Shown: in pieces, positions 16,305 through 23,808 of the stretch | How the letters are laid out: each line of letters opens with the position of its first letter | Numbering within the stretch: position 1 is the first letter of the stretch | From: CATOSK01 sp963665735 | GTDB taxonomy: Bacteria; Chloroflexota; Dehalococcoidia; Lucifugimonadales; UBA3495 | Assembly: GCA_963665735.1 (NCBI GenBank) | Contig: OY762444.1 | Coordinates: 2,294,001-2,358,000 of the forward strand | Length of the DNA: 64,000 nucleotides | Direction of reading: 5' to 3' | Notes under the pieces: model-generated | What the model was told of the DNA's origin: nothing | The model's input: only the letters and a program-made list of their open reading frames with translations | Databases searched by the model: none | Position numbers and translations under genes: made by a program

Positions 16305-16607
16305 TCAGGTTTTGAGGGGTTTGGGGAAGGTTCGTTGGAAGATTTGGGCGGGGTCGGGTTCCCGGTTGTTGCGGGCGCAACGCTCCAGGTAGGACAAGGC
16401 GTTGGAGCAGCCCAGGAATCCGAATCCGGCCTTGGCTACCTTGTTGAGGAAGGTGATGGGCTTGGGAGCGGGCCGGTCTTCCGCCTGGGCGGTTTGCCAG
16501 TCTTCGACCCATTCGTCGGCCAGCTGGCTGACCTCGTATTTCATAATGGGGACGATGTAGTAGCGGCGGAGGGCGCGGATGCGGGCTTGCAGGGAACTTA
16601 TGGTCAT
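16305..16607 (-). CDS. Orphan hypothetical protein, 100 aa
   Basis: Start ATG at 16607 supported by AAAGGAG nine nt upstream; an upstream extension to 16910 runs through repeat sequence and is not believed. Two probable helical segments: SLQARIRALRRYYIVPIMKY and VSQLADEWVEDWQTAQ, then PITFLNKVAKAGFGFLGCSN and YLERCARNN. I do not recognise a family. It sits in an AT-richer pocket (16.2-16.7 kb) framed by repeats, suggesting acquired DNA. Confidence 0.6.
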   Translation of the reverse strand: MTISSLQARIRALRRYYIVPIMKYEVSQLADEWVEDWQTAQAEDRPAPKPITFLNKVAKAGFGFLGCSNALSYLERCARNNREPDPAQIFQRTFPKPLKT

Positions 16608-16912
16608 GGTTGTTGGCTCCTTTGGTATGGGAGTTTTTTGTTTTCCGGGATAATTGGGGACATTGTGGGACATTTTGGGTTGGGGGTTTTTTATTTTCTG
16701 TGGTATTTCGTGGCATTGTGTTGCATTTTGGTTGGGGTTCACCCCCTCCCCGGCCCTCCCCCTGGTAGGGGGCGGGGGTTTTTCGGTTGTTTTGGGCCTC
16801 CGGTTGGTTGGTTTTGGGGTTCCGGCGTTGGGATTTTGATTGCCCGGCCGGGCGTTCCGGCTTTGCCCCGTCCCTTCAAGGGGGACGTTAAGCGCCCGCC
16901 GGTGGAGCATGG

Positions 16913-17045
16913 CCGACTACCGCCGCTACCACCCCGCAGGGGAGCAGCCACCCGTCGTCCAGGGGCACGGGCCGACTTTTGCCGCTACCACCCATAAGGG
17001 GAGCAGCCACCCGTCAGCTAAGGGCACGCCCGACTTTTGCCGAAG
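16913..17045. repeat. 58-59-bp imperfect tandem repeat, two full copies plus a partial third
   Basis: Units begin CCGACTxxxGCCGCTACCACC at 16913 and 16972, each continuing GGGGAGCAGCCACCCGTC and a GGGCACG tail; a third CCGACTTTTGCCG begins at 17030. No convincing reading frame covers all copies, so I treat it as non-coding. Confidence 0.6.
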
Positions 17046-17673
17046 CCGCCGCTCGGTGGAGGGGGCTGCATGGCGCCCGTCGGTGGGGGCAGTTGCCGCA
17101 GCGGAGTCGTTAGACCTCGCATCGGATAAGAGCCATGGTTATCCGGGAGGGACTCTCGACGCAAACGGCGGGGCGGGTTGTTGCATAGGCGGTTCCTCCG
17201 ATGGTTGGGGTTAAGGGTTCCTGGGATGTTGCCGATGGAGTAATCATAGAACGGATGTACGGTATTTGTCAATAGGGGTTTGGTCAGTTGGGTCAAAATT
17301 GGTTGGGGCGAGGATGTGGATTCCCGCTTTCGCGGGAATGACGGTGGGGCGCGGCGGCGTTGGTTTCAGGCGAGGATTTCTGGATTCCGGCCTTCGCCGG
17401 AATGACGGGTTGGAGGTTGGTTTCGTGGGGGTGAGGTTGGTTTGGGGGAAGGATTTTGGATTCTTCGCTTTGCTCAGAATTACATGGAAGGGGGCTCAGA
17501 GTGACATGGAAAGGCGGGGATGTGGATTTCCGCTCCTTCGGCTACGCTCAGGACAGGTTTCGCGGGAATGACGGGTTGGGTAGCAGGACGGGCAACAGGT
17601 ACTTGGGAAAGACCCTGCCGGGTTTTTCCAAGTTACTTGACAACCTTGAGCCTTGGGCGTCAAAATTATCAGT

Positions 17674-17730
17674 ATGGCGAGGTTTTAGAGACAACCTTGC
17701 AGTAAGGCGGGGTTTTCGAGACAACCCGCA
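17674..17730. promoter_or_regulatory. Two tandem covarying hairpins/operator-like sites upstream of the His-rich peptide
   Basis: Copy 1 has GCGAGGTT..AACCTTGC and copy 2 GCGGGGTT..AACCCGC, each around a GAGAC core. The A-to-G change in the left arm is matched by T-to-C in the right arm, so the pairing is preserved. A third GACAACCTTG lies at about 17639. They could be protein-binding dyads or RNA hairpins in the 5' region of the metal-binding peptide gene. Confidence 0.4.
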
Positions 17731-17780
17731 GTCCCTTTCATACATCACAACATCACATAAACATTAGGAGGAAGTCACCC

Positions 17781-18020
17781 ATGCAGCATCACGACATCCA
17801 CGAGTGCGACGGGCACGAACATCACGGCGACGAACCCGGTCACGTCCACGACATTCATGAGTGCGACGGCCACGAGCACCATGCCGAGGAACACGACCAC
17901 GATATTCACGAGTGCGACACCCATGAACACCACGGCGACGAACCCGGTCACGTCCATGACATTCATGAGTGCGACGGCCACGAGCATCACGTCCACGACC
18001 ACGCCGGCCACGTTCACTAG
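17781..18020 (+). CDS. His/Cys/Asp-rich repeat peptide, probable metal-binding protein, 79 aa
   Basis: Four repeats of DIHECDxHEHH, separated by GDEPGHVH, AEEHDH and GDEPGHVH spacers, make up nearly the whole protein; about a third of residues are histidine and each repeat has one cysteine. AGGAGGAAG lies 9 nt before the ATG and a strong terminator follows the stop, so this is a genuine monocistronic gene. Such composition indicates binding of Zn, Ni, Cu or Co, as a cytosolic buffer or storage peptide (no signal peptide). It is 1.3 kb from a convergent CDF exporter carrying a similar His/Asp repeat. Not a recognised metallothionein family. Confidence 0.8.
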   Translation: MQHHDIHECDGHEHHGDEPGHVHDIHECDGHEHHAEEHDHDIHECDTHEHHGDEPGHVHDIHECDGHEHHVHDHAGHVH

Positions 18021-18044
18021 GCCATAAGTCAGACGCGACAACAG

Positions 18045-18076
18045 GCCCCTCGTCCGATGGGACGGGGGGCTTTTTT
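18045..18076 (+). terminator. Intrinsic terminator of the His-rich peptide gene
   Basis: 11-bp stem (18045-18055 with 18060-18070, one G-T pair) with a 4-nt GATG loop, followed directly by TTTTTT. It begins 25 nt after the stop codon. Confidence 0.9.
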
Positions 18077-19300
18077 GCGTCTTGAAGGGGGGTGGGGGCT
18101 ATGGTTTTACCCCCACCCCGGCCCTCCCTCTGAATAGGGGGAGGGGTTTTTGAGGGAATGCGGGGGGATAAAGGTAGAGGCTGCAAGGGTAGGGGCGGGT
18201 TTGAAACCTGTCCCTACGGGTGGGTGGGGAATTTTCGGAATAGGAACCGCCTTGGGGATTAGGATTTCTGGATTCCGGCCTTCGCCGGAATGACGGTTGA
18301 GGGTGCGGGTTGGTTTTGTGGGGGGACAATTAGCGATGGTAGGGCAACCACAAGGGTTGCCCCTACGGGTGTTGGAAAGGGTTTGTTTCTGGAAACCGGG
18401 CGGTGGTCAAGGTTGGTAGGGGGGTAGGGGTGTTTCGTGGGGCGAGGTTGGGTTGGGGGAAGGATTTGAGATTCTTCGCTGCGCTCAGAATGACATGGAA
18501 GGGCCAGGATGACATGGGATGGCAAGGATGTGGATTCCCGCTTTCGCGGGAATGACGGTTGGGGGCGGGAATGACGGTGGTTGCGGCAAGGGTGGGGGCA
18601 GGTTTGAAACCTGCCCCTACGGGTGGGCGGGGAATTTTCGGAATGGCAACCGCTTTGGGAATTAGGATTTCTGGATTCCGGCCTTCGCCGGAATGACGGT
18701 TGAGGGTGCGGGTTGGTTTTGTGGGGGGACAATTAGCGATGGTAAGGCAACCACAAGGGTTGCCCCTACGGGTGTTGGAAAGGGTTTGTTTCCGGCAACC
18801 GGGCGGTGGTCAAGGTTGGTAGGGGGTTAGGGGTGTTTCGTGGGGCGAGGTTGGTTTAGGGGAAGGATTTGAGATTCTTCGCTACGCTCAGAATGACATG
18901 GAAGGGCCAGGATGACATGGGATGGCAAGGATGTGGATTCCCGCTTTCGCGGGAATGACGGTGGTTGCGGCAAGGGTGGGGGCAGGTTTCAAACCTGCCC
19001 CTACGGGTTGGGCGGGGAATTTTCGGAATGGGAACCGCCTTGGGGATTAGGATTTCTGGATTCCGGCCTTCGCCGGAATGACGGTGGTTGGGGGAAAGGG
19101 TTTCACCCCCACCCCAACCCTCCCCCTGAATAGGGGGAGGGGGTTTTTGATCACGGGTTAAGAGGCTGCAAAGGGGTAGGGGCGGGTTTCAAACCTGCCC
19201 CTACGGGTTTGGCGGGGAATTTTCGGAATGGCAACCGCCTTGGGGATTGGGATTTCTGGATTCCGGCCTTCGCCGGAATGACGGTGGTTCGGGCGGGGGT
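18077..19300. repeat. Composite tandem repeat block of ~1.1 kb
   Basis: A ~385-400-bp composite unit is repeated: starts (GGGGCxGGTTTxAAACCTG palindrome) at about 18190, 18592, 18976 and 19174. Units 1 and 2 are near-complete, 3 and 4 truncated. Each unit carries, in order, the palindrome, a GGGGAATTTTCGGAAT spacer, a family A element, a GGGCAACC/GGTTGCCC hairpin, a CGCTCAGAATGACATGG element and a second family A form (GCTTTCGCGGGAATGACGG). Family B copies lie at about 18107-18150 and 19107-19148. Open frames here are spurious. Confidence 0.85.
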
Positions 19301-20659
19301 TTAGCGGGTGACGGTTAGGAGGTGGCTGACCAGGTGGTTTTCGGTGCAGCCCTCCAGAGTTCCCTCTAATTGGATGGTTACGTGGCCGATGCCGTACTTG
19401 TCGTGGAGCAGCTCCATCATCCTGGCGTTCAACCCGTCTATGTCCGGGTGGTCCGGGTCCACCAGGATGTGGGCGGTAAAGGCCTCGTTGCCGGAGGTTA
19501 TGGTCCAGATATGCACGTCGTGAATCAGGGTAACGCCTTCCATTTCCTCCAGGTCGGTGCAAAGCTGGTAAACGTCAATATGCTCCGGCGCGCCTTCCAG
19601 CAGCACGTTGAGGATGCTGACAATCAGCTTGCGGGTGTTGTAGATGATGAGCAGGGCGATGACGACGCTGAGGATGGGGTCGGCGATGTGCCACCCGAAG
19701 GCCATGATGAGGACGGCGGCGATGATGACGCCGACGGAACCCAGCAGGTCGGCGATGACGTGCTGGAAAGCGCCTTCCACGTTCAGGCTTTCGCCGGAGG
19801 CGCGGTGCAGTATCCAGGCGGCGGCCACGTTGACCAGGAAACCGCCGATGCCGACTATCAGCACCGGCAGCCCAATGACTTCATAGCTCTCTTCGGTGAA
19901 GGCCCGGTGATAAGCCTCGTAGAAAATCCAGCCGGCGATGAGCCATAGGCTGAAAGTGTTGAGCAGAGCCGCCAGAATTTCGGTGCGGTGATAGCCGAAA
20001 GTGCGCTCGACGGAGGCCTCTTTCTGGGAAATCCACATGGCGACCAGGGCCATGACGATAGCGGCGGCGTCGGTCAACATATGCCCGGCGTCGGCCAGCA
20101 GGGCCAGGCTGCCGGAGAGGATGCCGCCGATGACTTCGGCCACCATGTAGGTGGAAATCAGCACCAGGGCCAGAATCAGGCTGCGTTTGCTGGCTCCTCG
20201 CAAGTCATGGGCGTGGTCGTGGTGACCGTGGCCGTGATGGTCATGCCCGGCGTGGTCGTGGCCGGCGTGGGAATCATGGTCATGGCCGGCGTGGGAATCG
20301 TGGTCATGGCCGGCGTGGGCGTCGTGGTCATGGCCGGCGTGGGCGTCGTGGTCGTGGCCGGCGTGGGCGTCGTGGTCGTGGCCGGCGTGGGCGTCGTGGT
20401 CATGGCCGGCGTGGGCGTCGTGGTCATGGCCGGCGTGGGAGTCGTGGTCGTGGCCGGCGTGGGAGTCGTGGTCGTGGCCGGCGTGGGAGTCGTGGTCGTG
20501 GCCGGCGTGGGAGTCGTGGTCGTGGCCGGCGTGGGAGTCGTGGTCATGGCCGGCGTGGGAGTCGTGGTCGTGGCCGGCGTGGGAGTCGTGGTCATGGCCG
20601 GCGTGGGAATCGTGGTCATGGCCGGCGCCCCCGGTCTCTCTTGGTTCATTGGTTGCCAT
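19301..20659 (-). CDS. CDF family zinc/divalent-metal exporter with giant N-terminal His/Asp repeat
   Basis: Cation diffusion facilitator (CzcD/ZitB type) exporting Zn or similar ions by proton antiport. From the ATG at 20659 (452 aa), residues about 12-131 consist of some 15 copies of AGHDHD(S/A)H, then a HHGHGHHDHAHD tail before TM1 (about 165). Transport-site HxxxD pairs are visible in AGHMLTDAAA (TM2) and FQHVIADLLG (TM5). The cytoplasmic C-terminal domain ends with VHIWTITSGNEAFTAHILVD. The usual His loop is grossly expanded. A minus-strand TATAAT (plus 20682-20687) is a likely -10. Confidence 0.95.
   Translation of the reverse strand: MATNEPRETGGAGHDHDSHAGHDHDSHAGHDHDSHAGHDHDSHAGHDHDSHAGHDHDSHAGHDHDSHAGHDHDSHAGHDHDAHAGHDHDAHAGHDHDAHAGHDHDAHAGHDHDAHAGHDHDSHAGHDHDSHAGHDHAGHDHHGHGHHDHAHDLRGASKRSLILALVLISTYMVAEVIGGILSGSLALLADAGHMLTDAAAIVMALVAMWISQKEASVERTFGYHRTEILAALLNTFSLWLIAGWIFYEAYHRAFTEESYEVIGLPVLIVGIGGFLVNVAAAWILHRASGESLNVEGAFQHVIADLLGSVGVIIAAVLIMAFGWHIADPILSVVIALLIIYNTRKLIVSILNVLLEGAPEHIDVYQLCTDLEEMEGVTLIHDVHIWTITSGNEAFTAHILVDPDHPDIDGLNARMMELLHDKYGIGHVTIQLEGTLEGCTENHLVSHLLTVTR
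20262..20628. repeat. 24-bp coding tandem repeat (~15 units) in the CDF gene
   Basis: Plus-strand units read GTGGGxxTCGTGGT(C)..GGCCGGC with a 24-bp period, encoding AGHDHDSH/AGHDHDAH. Five central units share the Ser-to-Ala variant, as expected from unequal exchange or slippage of blocks. Confidence 0.9.
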
Positions 20660-20780
20660 ACTCACCCCCCGTTGCCGACTCATTATAGTCTCAAAAAGCG
20701 CGCAAAGGAAGATAGCAACCGGGCCGGGTCTTTTTAATTTCGATGATTTCGTTGGCCCGATGGCGGCAATGGAAAGCGTT

Positions 20781-20942
20781 GGGGGATTGCAAAGTCCGCC
20801 ACCCAAAGATAGGGAGGTGTTCGGGACGGGGTTACATACCTCTAACGTGAAGTTCACCCCCATCCTAACCTTCCCCCGTCAAGGGGGAAGGGACTATTGA
20901 AACACATCCCAACGCGGTTCCTACTGACTTTACAATGTCCTG
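20781..20942. repeat. Degenerate copy of the 165-bp TIR element (MITE-2)
   Basis: Same organisation as the intact copy at 40424-40589: GATTGCAAAGTCCGCC at the left, a central family B-like palindrome (CTTCCCCC/GGGGGAAG), and GACTTTACAATGTCCTG at the right. Its terminal repeats have diverged and no target duplication is evident. Confidence 0.65.
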
Positions 20943-20960
20943 GTGATTGTCTTGGGGTTG

Positions 20961-20989
20961 TTGCCGGAATCATAGGGGGTTGTTATAAT
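20961..20989 (+). promoter_or_regulatory. Candidate promoter for tRNA-Ile
   Basis: TTGCCG (20961-20966), 17-bp spacer, TATAAT (20984-20989); the tRNA begins 13 nt later. Confidence 0.65.
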
Positions 20990-21001
20990 CGTAGTTGGCG
21001 T

Positions 21002-21078
21002 GGGCCTGTAGCTCAGGTGGTTAGAGCGCAGTCCTGATAAGACTGAGGTCGTTGGTTCGAGTCCATCCAGGCCCACCA
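21002..21078 (+). tRNA. trnI: tRNA-Ile (GAU), CCA encoded
   Basis: Acceptor stem GGGCCTG (21002-21008) pairs with CAGGCCC (21068-21074), followed by A and an encoded CCA. The D-arm contains AGCTCAGGTGGTTAGAGC, the anticodon arm is CAGTC-CTGATAA-GACTG with anticodon GAT, and the T-arm contains GGTTCGAGTCC. All cloverleaf elements are intact. Confidence 0.97.
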
Positions 21079-21170
21079 GACCGGACAGAATTGGGAACCT
21101 TCGCGGTTAGGTTCGATTTTACGGTGTAATCGGCGGTCTTTCCGACTACGCCTGAAGGGTAAAGTTTCCA

Positions 21171-21199
21171 AGCCCCTGCTGATGCGGCGGGGGCTTTTT
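21171..21199 (+). terminator. Intrinsic terminator downstream of tRNA-Ile
   Basis: AGCCCCTGC, TGAT loop and GCGGCGGGGGCT form an imperfect strong stem followed by TTTTTC, about 95 nt after the tRNA. Confidence 0.75.
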
Positions 21200-21204
21200 C
21201 TTTG

Positions 21205-21372
21205 GTCGGGCTAGCGCCTTTCCATAGCAAGGGCATCGGGGAGAGCAGCAACATTCCGGTGGCCGGGGCCATCGCCAACGCGGTCTATGACGCCGTGGGG
21301 GTGCGGATTACGGACTTGCCGATTACGGCGGAGAAGGTGCGGAAAGCGTTGCCGGACGGGGGTTTGAGTTGA
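21205..21372 (+). pseudogene. C-terminal fragment of a xanthine dehydrogenase/CoxL-type molybdopterin subunit
   Basis: The frame ending at the TGA at 21370-21372 reads SKGIGESSNIPVAGAIANA then VYDAVGVRITDLPITAEKV and RKAL, the characteristic extreme C-terminus of the large molybdenum subunit of xanthine dehydrogenase/aldehyde oxidase-family enzymes (GESxxxPxxAAIANAVYDAxG). Roughly 50 codons remain of a normally ~750-residue protein, and there is no start codon or RBS. It begins directly after the terminator of tRNA-Ile, suggesting a deletion or integration at this tRNA removed the rest. Confidence 0.75.
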
Positions 21373-21601
21373 CACACCGAAAGCGGGCAACAATCTCCCC
21401 TTGCCAGGGGGACGGTTAGGGTGGGGGTGAAATAATCGTCATTCCGGCGCAGGCCGGTATCCAGGACATCTTGCCGTTGCGGACACCGCTATGTGCTTGG
21501 ATTTTCTGGATTCCGGCTTTCGCCGGAATGACGGTAGGGGCACACAGGATTTGATTGCATTGCACTACAAGGCAGTTTTACCTTTAATGGGGAGGTCGCC
21601 G
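21373..21601. repeat. Short spacer with family A/B repeat pieces
   Basis: Contains half of a family B palindrome (about 21395-21430), two GGAATGACGG-type copies (about 21440-21470 and 21506-21535), then the RBS region of the next gene. No other gene is seen. Confidence 0.6.
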
Positions 21602-21874
21602 ATGGGATGTTTATGGCTGATAGGCGGAGTGATTGTAGGGGGCGTGTTTATTTGGTTGGGGCCGTACATTGCCTTGGACCTGGCGGAAGGTCTGCCCTTT
21701 TTATGGAGGGCGGTTATCCTCGTCGGCGGCGTTGGCATTGGTTTTATCATTTTTTGCATCGGCGCCGCAGTCTGGCTAGAGATGGGGAAGGATGATTACA
21801 GCGGTTGGGGCGGACCGCGACGCGGTGGTGGCGGACGGAGAGGCGGCTATGGCGGGCGCGGCGGTAGAAGGTAA
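21602..21874 (+). CDS. Small two-TM membrane protein with C-terminal RGG-rich tail, 90 aa
   Basis: Start ATG at 21602 with GGGGAGG 7 nt upstream. Two hydrophobic helices (about residues 3-22 and 33-59) flank LGPYIALDLAEGLPFLW, followed by MGKDDYSGW and a Gly/Arg tail (RRGGGGRRGGYGGRGGRR) that would bind nucleic acid or acidic lipid headgroups. No family recognised. A palindrome GGGGCGCACGGCCGTGCGCCCC at 21915-21936, also found at 48342, follows the gene. Confidence 0.6.
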   Translation: MGCLWLIGGVIVGGVFIWLGPYIALDLAEGLPFLWRAVILVGGVGIGFIIFCIGAAVWLEMGKDDYSGWGGPRRGGGGRRGGYGGRGGRR

Positions 21875-22032
21875 AAGGTAAAGTCCCCCGGGCGTTCGCG
21901 TGTGGTCAAACGCAGGGGCGCACGGCCGTGCGCCCCTACGGGAACCTTGCCCTGTGGGGTTTTCACCCCCACCCTAACCCTCCCCCTATCTAGGGGGAGG
22001 GGATTTTTGTCCCCAAGGCCAAGCGGCTGGCG

Positions 22033-23031
22033 TCATAGGCCCAGCAGGGCTTCCAGGTTTTTGCTGAGGATGCGGTCTTTTTCGTCTTGGGTCAGGCTTT
22101 CCAGGCTGTTAATCCAGGCGACGGGGGACGGGTCCCAACCGACGTAGGGCCAATCGCTGCCCAATACCACCCGCTCAATTCCCACCCGGTCAATCAGGAA
22201 CCGCAGGGCGGGTTCGCTCATGGTGATGCAGTCGTAGTAAATGCGGCTTTGGTAGTAGCTGGGCGGGCGCTGGATGTGGACGCGGGCCTCGGAGCGCACC
22301 CGCCAACCCCGGTCAAGGCGTCCCATGCCGAAGCAGGCCGGGCCGCCGCCGTGGGCGATGCACACCTTCAAGTCGGGGCATTTTTCCAGCACGCCGCCGA
22401 AAATCAGGGCCGCCACCACCAGCGTATCCTCCAGGGGAACGCCAAAGCTGTTGCCCATCGCGTACCTGGGAAAATGCTCCATAATCAGGTTGTTGTTGGG
22501 TTGGGGATGGTAGAAGAGGACGGCTCCCATTTCTTCGGCGGCTTGGAAAAAGGGCAGAAATTCCGGCTCATCCCAGGACTTGCCGTTGACCACGGTATCC
22601 AACTCGGCGCCCCTGAAACCGTCAACCGTCATGGCCCGTTCCAGTTCGGCGATGGACGCCGCAACGTCCTGCATGGGAAGGGTTGCCAATCCCAGAAAGC
22701 GGTCAGGCCAGCGCTGCGTCATGGAGGCGATTTCGGCGTTGACCTCCCGGGCCAGACGTAAGCCCCGTTCCGGCGGCAGAAAGTAGCCGAACATGGGCGT
22801 GGCAACGGAAACCAACTGCACGTCCACGCCCTGCCGGTCCATGTCCGCAATACGCTCTTCGGGGGTGGAGCGCAGCAGCGGGCTGGTCACGCCGTCGCGT
22901 TTGCCGTTGCTGACGGTGACACCGTTGCCGGGTTCCGGTTCGTAGGTCATCCCGAACCAGTCGCCGCCGTCGCTGACCGCATTCCAGAAACATTGGGGCA
23001 TCAGGTGGGCGTGAATGTCTATGGTGGGCAT
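22033..23031 (-). CDS. Amidohydrolase family protein (ACMSD-like)
   Basis: 332-residue metal-dependent hydrolase/decarboxylase of the amidohydrolase_2 (ACMSD/gamma-resorcylate decarboxylase) group. Ligands: H7 and H9 in IDIHAHLMP, H of VLFYHPQPN, H of CIAHGGGPACFG and D of VLGSDWPYVGWDP. GSDWP is a family marker. It is the last gene of a minus-strand catabolic series with carboxymuconolactone decarboxylase-like and FAH-family genes, suggesting decarboxylation or hydrolysis of an aromatic-derived acid; substrate unassigned. Confidence 0.9.
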   Translation of the reverse strand: MPTIDIHAHLMPQCFWNAVSDGGDWFGMTYEPEPGNGVTVSNGKRDGVTSPLLRSTPEERIADMDRQGVDVQLVSVATPMFGYFLPPERGLRLAREVNAEIASMTQRWPDRFLGLATLPMQDVAASIAELERAMTVDGFRGAELDTVVNGKSWDEPEFLPFFQAAEEMGAVLFYHPQPNNNLIMEHFPRYAMGNSFGVPLEDTLVVAALIFGGVLEKCPDLKVCIAHGGGPACFGMGRLDRGWRVRSEARVHIQRPPSYYQSRIYYDCITMSEPALRFLIDRVGIERVVLGSDWPYVGWDPSPVAWINSLESLTQDEKDRILSKNLEALLGL

Positions 23032-23253
23032 GGGCGTCTCCCGGTCTGGTGGCGGTTGGTTTGGGCCGGGTTTTCACCCCCACCCCAACCCTCCCCCTCA
23101 AAGGGGGAGGGGGTTTTGGTCTCCACCGGGGAGCGGATGTTCACCCCCGGCGCAGTCTTTCCAGTCGTGCAGGATTCCTGGATTCCGGCCTTCGCCGGAA
23201 TGACGGGTTGAGGTGCCAGGGTCAGGCCGGAATGACGGGTTGAGGTGGAAGGG
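23032..23253. repeat. Family B and family A repeats between catabolic genes
   Basis: A family B palindrome lies at about 23075-23115 and family A copies at 23176-23206 and 23224-23240. They separate the amidohydrolase from the CMD-like gene. Confidence 0.7.
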
Positions 23254-23808
23254 TTATACGGGGAGGACGGGTTCGGTGGCGCCGTCGGGGAGCTGCACCT
23301 CAAAGGCGTTGAGGATGAACGACGTTTGGGCGTAGTGGCCCATCAGCGTCGTCAACTCAACCAACTGCTGGACGCCGAACTGGTCCAGGGCGGCCTGGAA
23401 AGCGCCGTCGGATACTTTGTGGCTGCCGTAAAACTCCTGGCAGTAGTTGACCACGGCCTGCTCTTGGGCGTTCATGTCGGGCAGGGGCCGCTTTTCCCGC
23501 AGGGCGTCAATCACCGCGTCGCTGACGCCGGCGTTGCGGGCCGCCGGAGCGTGGGCGTTCCAGACGTAGGCGCAATCCATAGCGCGGGCGGTGGTGATGA
23601 TGGCCAGTTCCAGGATGTTGGCCGGGATGCCGTTTTCGTAACGGAGGTAGCTGGTCAGGTGGCCGCGGCGTCGGGCCATTTCGGGGCTGTTGACGGTGAT
23701 GGAGGTGGGGCCGCTGACCCGGCCGCCGTTGGCTTCCAACACCTGGTCAAAGGCTTCGCGGAGTTCTTCGGGGAGGTTGTCGCGTTCTACTGCCGGTACA
23801 CGGGCCAT
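23254..23808 (-). CDS. Carboxymuconolactone decarboxylase family protein
   Basis: 184-residue AhpD/CMD-fold protein. GHLTSYLRYENGIPANILELAIITTARAMDCAYVWNAH is the family core in segments, with ELAII and the HAPAARNAGVSD motif; the Cys pair of AhpD peroxidases is replaced (one Cys before AYVWNAH), which argues for a decarboxylase/hydratase-like rather than redox role. Start ATG with AAGGAGC nine nt upstream. Part of the minus-strand cluster. Confidence 0.88.
   Translation of the reverse strand: MARVPAVERDNLPEELREAFDQVLEANGGRVSGPTSITVNSPEMARRRGHLTSYLRYENGIPANILELAIITTARAMDCAYVWNAHAPAARNAGVSDAVIDALREKRPLPDMNAQEQAVVNYCQEFYGSHKVSDGAFQAALDQFGVQQLVELTTLMGHYAQTSFILNAFEVQLPDGATEPVLPV

Larger units (their letters stand above)
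16608..17780. repeat. 1.2-kb gene-free repeat region
   Basis: Contents in order: AT-rich spacer; family B palindrome (about 16738-16780); a 58-59-bp tandem repeat (16913-17045); a GC-rich stretch with no convincing frame; family A copies (TTCGCCGGAATGACGG core) at about 17320-17345 and 17380-17407; CGCTCAGAATGACAT-type copies at 17460-17510; a family A copy interrupted by a micro-insert (17520-17572); and two covarying hairpins (17674-17730) before the His-rich peptide gene. Confidence 0.75.

Noticed and set aside
17769..18186. Minus-strand frames with VALMNVMDVTGFV repeats opposite the His-rich peptide
   Set aside because: Antisense of the repeat gene, which itself has a strong RBS and terminator.
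18259..18732. Pro/Arg/Ser-rich frames within 18.1-19.3 kb
   Set aside because: They translate intergenic repeats (NPHPQPSFRRRPESR pattern), not genes.
20262..20628. Possible CRISPR array (24-bp regular repeats)
   Set aside because: Units are contiguous without unique spacers and encode AGHDHDSH in frame; no cas genes nearby.
19988..20737. Plus-strand frame with GVGVVVMA-type repeats and minus-strand frame of MTTTPTPA repeats
   Set aside because: Both are alternate-frame translations of the 24-bp repeat within the CDF gene; neither has an RBS or family match.
21021..21278. Minus-strand 85-aa frame ending GPGWTRTNDLSLIRTAL
   Set aside because: Antisense of tRNA-Ile and its downstream region, a common spurious annotation.
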